This document shows, piece by piece, positions 1 through 11,392 of a stretch of DNA of 64,000 bases (position 1 is its first letter; every line of letters starts with the position of its first letter). The stretch lies in NCBI GenBank assembly GCA_024734555.1, contig JANPWX010019815.1, positions 886,501 through 950,500 on the forward strand, in the 5' to 3' direction. The position numbers and the translations under genes are program-made. The notes under the pieces are model-generated. The model ran no database searches, was not told where the DNA came from, and saw only the letters and a program-made list of their open reading frames with translations. The stretch comes from Trochalopteron elliotii. Taxonomy: Eukaryota > Chordata > Aves > Passeriformes > Leiothrichidae.

Positions 1-3000
1 CCCATTCCCTTGGAATGAAAAATATAGATGAACACAACGTGGCATTATGCTTAAATCCATCCATGGAGAAGGTGAAAGCACAACATGCTTTAATTACAGG
101 AGGAAGTTTCAGATTACTCCAAGTGGAAGCTGTATGCCTATCTCCTCTGGTCTGTTTTGAAGAGCCCAGCCTAAAAGGTTCTATCTAAACCAGTCTGCTG
201 TAATACAAAATCCTTCCAAGAATATTTCTTCTCAGCTAGGCATTCATTGTCTTCTTTCCCTGTGCAAGATAGCTGGACACTTCTACCTTCTTCACATGTG
301 TTTGGTTTGGAAATCAGACAACTTAATGCCATGTCTTTTCCCACAGAGATTTCTGGACAGATATTGCTAAGACAAGAAACCTTAATTCTTCACAGTGGTC
401 TTCACAGTGTTCCTGCTGTGATCAGAGTTCCAAATAAAAAGTAGCAAATAAGGTTATATCTCATATGTAAGTTGAGTATTCTTAAGAATATTTTCTTAAG
501 AAGTATTCCACCTTTACATAATGCTGAGTACCTTTTAAGGAAAAAAGCATCCTGCAATATCCAGAGAATATGAAACAAAACATTTCCCAAAATTAAGTTC
601 CTCAAAATCAGTAGTAATGAAAAAATGCTGAGTAACAAAACCTGTGGACAAAATGACTCCGTACAAATAAATTCTGTTCAGGTGATTGCTCTTCTATTTG
701 ACTTTGACCACAACCTAATCTTTTCTGTGCCTTGATTTCCTTTTGTCTCTCATGTTTAGCTGTTGAGCCCTGCAGTGGAGGAATGCACAATATCTAAGCA
801 CAATGGGGTCAGGATCACTCTCTGGGGTGCTCTCTGGGATTTTTGCAAATAACAGCGTTTTCTTCCTTTCTAGTGACAGAATTGTGTAAACTGTGGCTGG
901 GTTGAACTTGAAACTTTAGGGTTTTGCCATTGATAATCCTCAGAAGGACCTGCTGGCCTTTCTTTGTCTAGCTGACAGTGTTTCCTTCTTATTGCATATG
1001 CATGGGCAGTGGAATTCGTAATTGGATTTATCCCACTGTCAGCCTTTAACTATAAAGAAAATGGAGCCTGTACTCTAGCAGAACACAGAATGATGTGTAC
1101 ATTATTGTTTCACTCCTCTAGAGGGAACTCTTACTTTAAATCTTTTCATGCGTTTCTCTGTAAATGCAGTGAGTTGACCAAGATGAGGGAAGATCTACAA
1201 CCTCTTTTTGCCAGAATGAAACTTGGCAGAAAGTTTCAGCAGTGGTTGTCTTCAGGTACAATGATTTTCAGTTTTGCTCCTTTCTTAGCATGGCCTCGCA
1301 ATTCCATCTCCAAGAAACATGCAGGACACTGTTAAGGATGCCCCAGAGAGCTGGATTTGGATTTTTTACAGTCCTGACATTGTGTGTGCTGCATCAGTTC
1401 TTCAGGCTGATAGGAGAAACATGAATTCTGTTGTTTGTGTATCGGCCTCAGACAGCAGAAAACTTTGTCCTGAGGGTTTAATGTAAGAGATTGCCTGGGG
1501 GTGTGGGGAGAGGGCTGGGGAGAAGTGCAGAGTACACAACTGTACTACAAGCATTTCTAACCCACACCATCCATTTGTGATGCTCTCCTGTTAGTTGCAA
1601 AGGCTGAGGCCCATTTTCAGACCTGAGTAAGTTTCAAAATCCGTGGCTGGCAAATAAAAAGAAGAGGACTTCTCTGTGGGAAGAACAACTTCTGCATTCC
1701 GACGAGAGTGGAGAGTAGTCTTGTGGATATCATGAGGTCTCTGGTTTAGGCTGAGCTGCTCACAGTGGATGAATGCAGTCCTGTCACAGGATCTCAGAAG
1801 AGTGACAGGATAATAGGGCAGGCTTCCTCCCACTACCCACTCCAGATCTGTGCCTTTCCCAAAGACCAGTGTCAATCTGCCGGCTTCTCTGATTTCCCTT
1901 ATATGGAAAAGTAATAAATCATCACTTCTGCTCATATTGCTTTGGTACAGTGCCAGCCTTCCTACATTCCCCAGATGTCTTTATAGGGAACAAGCCATGA
2001 TAGGGTGCAGATGCAAGCCCATCAGTGCAGCATTGACTAGCTTACTTCTAGGAAAAGGGATAGCCATGAATATAGAACAATTTTGGTCTGACTCAGGATC
2101 CTCAACAGCTGGAAATTATAAGAAACAAGATGGAGAGAAGTGGATAGCTAAGTCTGTTGGCACTTCATACCTTGTCTGCATTTTGCAGAATTCTCCAGTC
2201 CACAAACTTGGCTCTTTGGTATGAACCACTTCCAAAATTCTATGGGAAATAAAGTACATAACTTCAGTTATGAGCAATTTGCAGTCCCCCACTCGACTGG
2301 ATAGATCAAGTGTGCTGGAACCAGAAAGGAGAATAATAATAAAATGGCAGCATTTTGTTCTTTTCAGGTCTTTTAGGTAAGAAAAGGTTTGCTATGGGAA
2401 GGAATTTCTAATTTACTAGCATTGGTCCATTAGGGAATGGTGTCAAAAAAAAGTTAGCCAGGCAAGAAAAATATGACAGATGAAAGAAAAATTGCCCATG
2501 TTTCTGGTTTTTAGGCAGCTGTGGGGACTGATTCATGCTAGTGCTGCCAAGGGGTCTAAGTATGCAATAAATTCAATTGTAACAACCAAAGTAATCACAG
2601 GAACTAACCTGATTCCATGAACCCTTCACCTGAATGAAGTGAATGATCAAGAAGTGGGTAGAGGTTATTCTAAGTGGCATGCCTAACATGTCAAATTTTC
2701 TACCTTCTGATTCCCAGATTCTGTCTCATTTGTTTCTGCTGTATGGGTCCCCTGAAGATCTTGTGCATTTATCAGAGAGTGATTAGTTCTCTCTTAGTGC
2801 TGAACCCTCTTCTACTCTGCTTAATTGCTCTGAGATAATTCATGACAGCTAAATAAATGCCAGAGCCAAAACGCTCTTCTCAGGGAGGAAAAAATGGATT
2901 AACAGAACAGTACCATAAGATTGATAGTTCAGGGGAAAAGCTGCTTTGACTACTTCCCTTCTTCTACCTTAAATTGGTTCTGTTCATACTGCCTTTACAA

Positions 3001-5892
3001 ACCAGCACATGAAGACCAAACCAATCCCTAGCTGGTGTAGATTCAATACTTTCTGTGTGGAATAGTTTCATTTGCAACATATACTGAGACCTTGTCCTAG
3101 GGGCTTTCAAGAAATTGTTTTGTTATTTCTACCGTATTTGTTCTGGGACAGTCATTCCTTTTCTGTGGCAAGAAGGCTCTTTTTGCAGATCACCATGACA
3201 ATGCCATACTGTCAGGTAAGTACACTTGAGGGAGAGCAAGAGCCTTTGAGCATGCAAGTCCTGCTGAGACAAAGCTGAAGGACTCTCAGGTATGTGCAGT
3301 ACAGTACAATGCAGTATACACAATTTAGAACAATCTGTGCTCTCAACAGTTTTTTTTCAGAGAGAAGTCCAGAAGCTACATCAAATGTATGCAGCATGAT
3401 CAGTGAGGGCTTGAGCCTGGGAATGAAATGGGGACAGAGAGAGCAGAACAGTTGAGTATACACAAGCTGCTAAACAGGCACTAACATACATTTGCTTTTC
3501 TATGTCAGAGGGCAGCTAGTTTGTCTTTTTGCAATTGCAACTTCTCTGGGAAGCCTTGCAGAAGCAGGTGGCGCAGTGAAGTACATATTTTGCAGCAGTA
3601 TACAGAGCAGTCATACATGCCATTTCTGGTTTGGTGCAATTAACCAGTCCTGCCTGTGCTTGCATGGATATGCTTTCCCAAAATTTACAGCCTATCCCTA
3701 TTCATAATCCTTCAATGAGCACTGCTAATCATAAGCATGGCTGGCTGTGGTCCTTGCCTAGTTAGGAGAGAAACAGAGTGGGGAAAGTCCTGTCATTCTT
3801 CTGTTTGGGCAACCCCAGAATGCAGCTTGCAGAGTGGAGGAAATTCGTGCTCTGAGAATTTAAATTCTTCTGGAAATAGAAAGATGCTTGATTATGAATC
3901 CCAGGTTATCATGTGACCTGTCATTAGGCTGCTGTACAGGATATTATCCCTACACCTTCACAAGGTCCAGCAGTTCTGCCTGCTAGAATTAGAGGAGAAG
4001 AGGGCATCTCTCCCATGATAGCATCTGTTACTTGGCACTAAGGAGAAGTCTAAACATACAGCCTTTGGGACATAATGATTGGTCTTCCAGAAATACAGCA
4101 CCATTGCCTCAGGAGAAATATTCCCTCAGCATGGAACAAATAAGAATTTTTTTCATGAGCTGAGAAACCATGAAAAATCCACCAAGTGTGAAGACCTTCC
4201 TAAACTGCTAATTAGCCTCTGTCTGTCTCATTACTGTCTTGAAATCTGAGATTCTATTTACCCAGACTTGAAATCTGAGATTCCATTTACTGACTCATTT
4301 ACCCAGAAAGATGCTTGGGCTGTGTCTACACTGGAAGACAGAATGGGTCTCACAAGAAATCTTGTTACACTGAATTGCATTGTAGGACCAAGAGTGAGAA
4401 AACCAGCAAATATCCATTTTAAGCCTTAGCTTAATATCTAACTTGCTCAACATGTTAACAAATGAACATTCAAGGACTGTGTACCTTGGCCTTCTGTATA
4501 AACAGTTTAGCAATAGGTGGTATCATATAACATACTTTGTACCTGCATACAGTTGATGTGTACACTTAGATACAGAAATTTTACTTCACAGTTTATCCAG
4601 AAGCCTTCAATTTTTAAACTGAAGTCCTCACTGTCACTATGGAGAATTTTGAATTTCTGTTTGAATATTTAATTTGTTAGAACAGAAAATCAAAGTATTA
4701 TTTGTATATCTACCCTCTGGGAAATCTCAGGTTTTCAACAAAGCAAAGAAAAAAATATCAAAGGGCTCACCTACCTCCCTCTTCTAAGCCCGATGAGCAG
4801 AGAAAATTTACACACTTACAATTGATTTTAACCAACTCCTTAGGGTAAACCTAAGAAGCAAGACATTAAATATACCTTGTTTAAGTGTACTAGAATGTCT
4901 CTAATTTGCAAGGTGAATAATATGTAAATAGGACTATCAGCTAGAATATATGCCAATGTCTATACCAGGCTACAATTTACCAGATGGTAATCCTTCTCTG
5001 AGAGTGATAAGACCAAGCACCTGCAGAACAAAGTAAATGTAGCCAAGATTCTACAAATTGACTTCCCAGCCTCCAGTCATATGATGCCCAGATATTTCCA
5101 GTATTACAGGCAGTATTGCATGACAGGCCTAGACACACTTTTCTTCAGAAGTGATATCTGATGATTTCTGAGCCACATAGTCTTTTGGCATCTAAAATTC
5201 TTGTGTCAAGGTGTCCCACCTTTAAGCTACATTTTCAGTAAAATACATCCCTTATTTTGTCTTCAGATTTTGGTTTTATCACAGATGCATTGCTGTCACC
5301 ATCTGGACTGTAGTTGTGAGGAGGGAAAGTTCCCACAAGTATCCTCAGCACACCAGGCTACATTCCAGACCGCTGCTTGGTGAACCTGCTACGTTTGTTG
5401 GCCACATGGCATGGATATTGTGTATTGTAGAAAGTAGGATCAGAATAATATATCCATTTTTCTTGAGAGTGTGCTGAAACACTTTCCATACAGGAGCTCC
5501 TCACTTAGCAGCAGCATGGCTGAGAGTGACATGTGAAAAGCACACATAAAAAGCTTGCAGAACCTTTTCTCTATCCCCTAGGTCTGTTGTGACAGTCTTG
5601 AGATCCAAGGTCTAACTGCAGAGCTGTTGACCTGAAACAGTGGAGCAAGGACCACAAAGAGATAAGAACACTCACTGTCTAACAGTGAGATAACCAAAAC
5701 ACCTACCCAAGGGTTAAGCCTAAGTTTCATTCAGAAATTACCTCCAGACACTGTAGATATGCTCTTCTGCTCTCCTCAACACTGCAGGGTTCAGACTTTC
5801 AGACCCTACGTTGATGACTATAGGAAATGATGGAGTCACCCAGAGTGATAAAAATAGGAAAGACAGGTTTGTCAAACTAAGATGATCGCCAC
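1..5892. other. Intergenic, no gene seen
   Basis: AT-rich sequence. Open frames are short (at most 124 codons), lack similarity to anything known and show no consistent splice pattern. A 14-bp palindrome (477-490) and the 29-nt duplication near 4.25 kb are the only structures noticed. Confidence 0.7.
4238..4289. repeat. Tandem duplication, 29-nt period
   Basis: A 23-nt segment starting CTTGAAATCTGAGATT occurs at 4238-4260 and again at 4267-4289 with one mismatch; the period is 29. Confidence 0.9.
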
Positions 5893-5961
5893 TCTTTTCT
5901 TCTCTTCTCTTCTCTTCTCTTCTCTTCTCTTCTCTTCTCTTCTCTTCTCTTCTCTTCTCTT
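5893..5961. repeat. (TTCTC)n pentamer satellite, left part
   Basis: About thirteen uninterrupted pentamers of TTCTC, running into an assembly gap. A pure pyrimidine strand. Open frames across it are artefacts. Confidence 0.97.
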
Positions 5962-6349
5962 NNNNNNNNNNNNNNNNNNNNNNNNNNNNNNNNNNNNNNN
6001 NNNNNNNNNNNNNNNNNNNNNNNNNNNNNNNNNNNNNNNNNNNNNNNNNNNNNNNNNNNNNNNNNNNNNNNNNNNNNNNNNNNNNNNNNNNNNNNNNNNN
6101 NNNNNNNNNNNNNNNNNNNNNNNNNNNNNNNNNNNNNNNNNNNNNNNNNNNNNNNNNNNNNNNNNNNNNNNNNNNNNNNNNNNNNNNNNNNNNNNNNNNN
6201 NNNNNNNNNNNNNNNNNNNNNNNNNNNNNNNNNNNNNNNNNNNNNNNNNNNNNNNNNNNNNNNNNNNNNNNNNNNNNNNNNNNNNNNNNNNNNNNNNNNN
6301 NNNNNNNNNNNNNNNNNNNNNNNNNNNNNNNNNNNNNNNNNNNNNNNNN
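5962..6349. other. Assembly gap (388 N) in a pentamer array
   Basis: Flanked by TTCTC units on the left and, after a short non-repeat piece, TCTCC units on the right, so the missing sequence is probably more of the same satellite. The true length is unknown. Confidence 0.98.
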
Positions 6350-6366
6350 TTAGCCTCTTTCTTGCC

Positions 6367-6401
6367 CCTCTCCTCTCCTCTCCTCTCCTCTCCTCTCCTC
6401 C
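6367..6401. repeat. (TCTCC)n pentamer satellite, right part
   Basis: Six to seven TCTCC units. The unit differs by one base from the TTCTC on the other side of the gap, so the array changes its unit within or near the gap. Confidence 0.95.
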
Positions 6402-9400
6402 TCAACTTCAAAGTAAGCTGGTTTTTGCCATTGTACCTTTATACAATGATTCCATGTTTTTACACACACTGGGATCTGAGGTGATCTGAGGTCTGAAAAA
6501 TTCCTTTCTCCTCCTAATTATATTTGAAGATCCAGACAAGAAAGAGGCTAATGAATTATTGTTTATGAGCACTGAGAAACGTGCTTACAATTTCTGAACC
6601 ATCCATGGTCTGTGTAGGTGAGTCATTTAATCTACCCCACTATCTCTGTTCTGGATTTCTTAAATATACTCTACTGAGAATAAAACTCATTAATGATTGT
6701 TGAACATGAAAGCTTCAGGAAGGTGTGGGCCCACAAGAATCTAGATAACAAAGTGAAGGAAATTATATGAATGGAAATAATATGCCAGTCCAAACCCATC
6801 TTAACTGGCAGTATCTTGGAAAAAAAAGAAGTCTTTAAGCTCTGTTAGAAGTTATTCTCTTAGCCTGCCTGTGTCCATAGCCAAGACAATCCTTTCAGAA
6901 ATGTTACTTCTGGAGTCAAGTGCTCAAAACAGCCTAGCATCTTACGTCAGCATTAAACTTTGTGCTCCCTCCTGCACGAGGAGCTGTCACATGCAAATAG
7001 TCATCCTGGCCCTGCAGTAGGAATTTGTCCAAAAGTAACCTTTCTCCACTGTTTAGTTCCCTTCTCATGTTAGTGTCATGGTGGGCTCATGGTGGCTGTC
7101 AGGCAGCACCTGTAACAAGCAGGAAAAGGAATTTAGACCAGTCAATATGCAAATATACATAAATATGTATATTCTGATGGATTATATGTATATGTAGTGA
7201 TTTTAGAGGGGATAGTACTGCAGGCTGCTGATTTCAGAGACTTCAAGCCCTGTTTTCCTCTGGAAGGAAAGGAAGGTTTAATTTCTACGTGGGAAGAGAT
7301 TGTCATGGGTGCTTTGACAGGTATTTGTAGATCTTACTCTTTATTCCTCTCTGGTTTTCCCCATGTGCCTCCTTCTGCGAAAGCTTCTCTAGAAAAGAAA
7401 CTGCCAGCCTGAAGATGTAAGTGGGTTGGATTGAGATCACAGAGGGGAGAGAGGTCAGGAAGGCACTGGAAAGAGCTAACCATCTATTTGTACGCTGGGC
7501 ACAGGGGACACGATATATTTTGGAAGGTGGGTAACATGACAAGGATACAGTGAGTAACTCCTCACTGCCCACTCATGCCATTTGCATACCGTTTTTTCCT
7601 AGCCTATATTGCTTTTGAGTTGCTGTCTCTTCCAAAGCCATAGGTTGCCCCATTTGCCTGCTCCATGCCTACCCACACCAGGAAGGGAAGGGCATATCTG
7701 CAGAAGCTGTGGTTTTCCCAGTGTTGGCAGGTACCACTGCCACTGTTAAAAAGAGCAACTGGCACTTTAGCTACTTTACTGTTCTCAGACTGCTCTAGAT
7801 CTGTTCTTCAAGAATTTTCCCCCCCTTCTAGGTCTCACCAACTTATCTCCTTGCCATGGGGCCTCTGAAAGAGACAAACAAGTCTCCCAGGAACTGATAA
7901 TGTGTAAGGGTCATTTTTAACATATGGTCAGAGGGAGACATGAAGCCTACACACAGCTCTGTGGAAATACCCCAGGCTCAGAACCTCTTTTCTTCCTGTT
8001 GGAAATGTACAAAGGAGGTTTTCTAGGGAGCAGTAGTCAAGGATTGATCTCTTCAGGAGAAGTAAAATCTTCTAAACCTGAATGCCTGATTCTGCCATTT
8101 ACCAGAGAGCAGAAATTGCTCAAAATACCTGAAGCAACCCACTAGCAGCTCTGTACGACACGAAGAGGTTGTGCAGAGATGCTGAAAGTTTTCTTTGGCC
8201 ATAGCTATCAGGAAATTTAAAAACATGTGTATATGGATTACATGTGTGTGTGCATTACCATACATGCACTGTATAGTAATTGAGCAGAGATGTGATAAGT
8301 CCAGCAAAGGAGACTGGCAATCCATTCTCCTCATATCAGCAGGATCTTAAATATCCACAGGGATGTTACAATGCCAGACTACTGGCCAACCTGCAAGGCT
8401 GCTTATGGATATTCCTGGGAGCATTCTTTGTAATGTTGTAAAAGGATATTTTCACTCCCAGTTTTATTCTGAGGCATTTTTCAGTCAAAGATAAAAACCC
8501 TCTGATCCTAGAAACCGTGCCTGTCAATTGAAATGAAATGTGGAAAAAAAAAAAAAAAAGATAAAAGGATCAGATTCCTGAGTTTACAGTTACATTTTAA
8601 AGAAAATGGGGCTTTCCTCATGCTTCCTGAGGGAGAAGAGGAAGATCTGGGGTGAGCAGCAGTCCAATATAATATGTCTGGTAGGAGATTTGGTAAGAAG
8701 TTGAGGAACTCTGACCTAGCTTGCTGTGACTGAGTAAGAAGGACACTGCTTCTGCTTCACAAGTCTGGGAGGGTGAGTATGCATGGTATCCCTATACTGC
8801 ACAGCAGTGACCACCTTATCTGCAACATTCAGTCTTCAGGGTAGTGACTTACTAGGAAAGCTTTCTTACCCAACCCCCTGCCCCCCTTCCTCTCTCTTTC
8901 CCTCACTGTTTTTCAACAAATGTGAAAGGTGCTGATAAATACTGCAAGTGAATGATAGAGTATTTTCTTGTTTACACTCCCCTTCATTTGTGAATTTGTC
9001 TCAACATTGTTAAAGAGCAAGGATCATTCTTCCATTGCTTTTTCACACAGCCATGTCTGAAGCCCAAATATTGATCAGGGTCATCTTCTCCTCTCTGTTA
9101 ACTCTTGTTGCTTCCAGCTGCTTGGAGTTTTACACTGGATTTTCAATTCTTTATGGAAGATTCATTCTGAGATTTGTACTCTCTAATTAATTCAGCAGCA
9201 GCAGCAGGAACACAGCCATGTGTCTAGTCAGCCTGCATGTACTAAAGCGCTCTGTGCCTGGCTACTCTGCTTTACTACGCTTCACACCTCTCTACCTTGT
9301 GACAGTAGTATTGACAGGTTTTTTTCTACAGGAAAAGATGGCATGAAATTGAAGTTACAAGATCAATGAAAATGCTTAGGTAAAGACAGTAGAAATATTG

Positions 9401-9689
9401 TTCACAAAAGTTTCTGTGTGATGTGTTTTACTGTGTCAATCCTTGACAGAAGTGTGTGGTTACTCTTGATCCTGAATCCAAGCTATTCCTTTCTCAGTTT
9501 AGCATCCACTAAATGATTTCTGACATAGCTACTGTCACTTTGCAGTCATCTTTCCTTGAGGCAGAGAGCTGTACAATATTTCCCCCAAATATTACAAAAG
9601 TAGCACCTGAAATTCCTGTGCTGAGTGCTATATCAGGGATTTAGGTGTTCCCACATGTCAAGACATTTCATTTGCTCATGACTTATTGA
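6402..9689. other. Intergenic, no gene seen
   Basis: No coding or RNA gene recognised. It contains a poly-A run at 8.55 kb, a small tandem GATCTGAGGT pair near 6.48 kb and an AT-rich patch around 7.14-7.20 kb. Confidence 0.7.
8544..8559. repeat. Poly-A run (16 nt)
   Basis: Sixteen A in intergenic sequence, no element recognised. Confidence 0.9.
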
Positions 9690-11392
9690 AAATGCAAAGG
9701 TTGGGTACAGCCTTCAGCGACATGGTGGAATTCAGGATCCTGCAAGGAGGAAGCAAAGCAGCAAGCAGGACTAGAACCCTAAATTTCTGGAGAGCTAACT
9801 TTGACCTCTTCAAGGACCTATTTGGAAGGATCACATCAGCTATGATCTAGAAGAGAATGGAGTCCAAGAGAGCTGGTCAACCTTCAAACATCACTTCCTC
9901 CAAGCTCAAGACTGATGAATCCCCATAAGCAAGAAATCAATCAAAGGAAGCAGGAGACCTGCATGCATGAGCAGGGAGCTCCCAGCAAATCTCAAATGGA
10001 AGAAGGAAATGTGTGGGATGTAGAGAAAAGGACAGGCCATGTGGAAGGACTGTAGGTGCATCTTCAGAGTACACAGGGATGTGACAAGGAAGGCCAAGAC
10101 CAGACTGGAATTTAATATGGGATATCAAGGGATATCAAGGACAACAAGAAGGGTTTCTACAAGTTAAGAGCTAAAGGAAGAACAGAGAAAATGTGGGGCT
10201 GCTGCTGATTCAGATGGGTGTCCTGGTGTTGGGAGACAGAGAGAAGGTAGAATTACTGAATGCCTTCTCTGCCTCAGTCATTACTGCTGAGAACAGCCCT
10301 CAGGAATCCCAGACCTCAGCGGTAAGAGAAAAAGGTTGGAGAACAGAAGACTTGTTTGTAGAGGATTGGGTTAGAGTGCAGCTAGGCAGATTGAATATCC
10401 GTAAATCTACAGGCCTGATGGGATGCACCTATGTGTGCTGGGGGAGCTGGCAAATGTTGTTAAGCCAGTCTCCATTATCTTTGAAAAATCACTGTGTGGG
10501 AGAGATGCCTAATAACTTGAAGAAAGCCAATATACTCCCGTCTTCAAAAGGGCAAGACGGAGGACTCGGAAGCTACCAGTCAGTCAGCCTCACCTCCATC
10601 CCTGGAAAGGTGATGGAACAGATCATTCTGGAGGTCATCACCAAGCATGTAAAAGAAATTAAGTTCATCCTTACTCAGCTTGTTTATCAACAGCTCAGAT
10701 GAAGTGACAGCATGAACCCTAAGTCAGTTTGCAGATGATACAAAACGAGGGGGAGTGGCTGACACACCTGAAGACTTTGGTACCACTCAGAGTGGCCTTG
10801 AGGGACTGGAGAGTTGGGCAGAGAGAAACCTGATGGGGTTCAACAAGGGCAAGTTTAGAGTCCTGCACCTGGGGAGGAACAACCCCAGGCACCAGCACAG
10901 GCTGGGGGTGACCTGCTGGGAAGCAGCTCTGTGGAGAGAACCTGGGGGTCCTGGTGGACAACAAGCTGTCCATGAGCCAGCAGTGCCCAGGCAGCCAGGA
11001 GGGCCAGCGGGATCCTGGTGGCCATCGGGAAGAGTGTGGCCAGCAGGCCAAGGGAGGGGATTGTCCCCCTCAGCTCCAGTCTAGTGAGGCACATCTGCAG
11101 TGTCCAGGTCAGGGCTTCTCAGTATGAGAAAGACAAGGAGCTACTGGGGAGGGTCCAGGGCAGGCCACAGAGGTGGTTTGGGGTCTGGAGCACCTCTCTT
11201 ATGAGAAGAGACTGAAGGAGCTGGGCCTGTTTAGTCTAGAGGAGAGAGAGAGGGGATCTCAGCAATACATTTAAATATCTCCAAGATGAGTGTCCAGAGG
11301 ATGGTGCCAGTGGTGCTTTGGCAGGGGGCTTGGACTAAATAATCTCCAGAGATCCTTTTCAGCCCTAACTGTTCCTTGATTTTGTGACATAC
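9690..11392 (+). mobile_element. CR1 LINE, 5'-truncated and internally deleted
   Basis: Degenerate non-LTR retrotransposon in sense orientation. Translated pieces match CR1 ORF2 in order: the pre-RT linker (~9770-10160); the N-terminal RT region with KSTGLMG, LKKANILP and SVSLTSIPGKVMEQ (10193-10660); then FADDTK from the RT palm active-site motif (10731-10748), followed by ESWAERNLMGFNKGK and LHLGRNN (to ~10885). The 3' end (11300-11392) has the CR1-type GGACTAAATAATCTCCAGAG tail and ends in a TTGATTTTGTGA variant of the terminal repeat. Stops and frameshifts abound and the central RT is missing, so it is dead. The start is approximate. Confidence 0.9.

Noticed and set aside
5872..6484. 179- and 200-codon open frames across the first pentamer array
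   Set aside because: Same reason: simple repeat plus gap.
10719..11215. Overlapping open frames on both strands at 10.7-11.2 kb
   Set aside because: They fall inside the decayed CR1 element; the sense frame is residual ORF2 and the rest are shadows.
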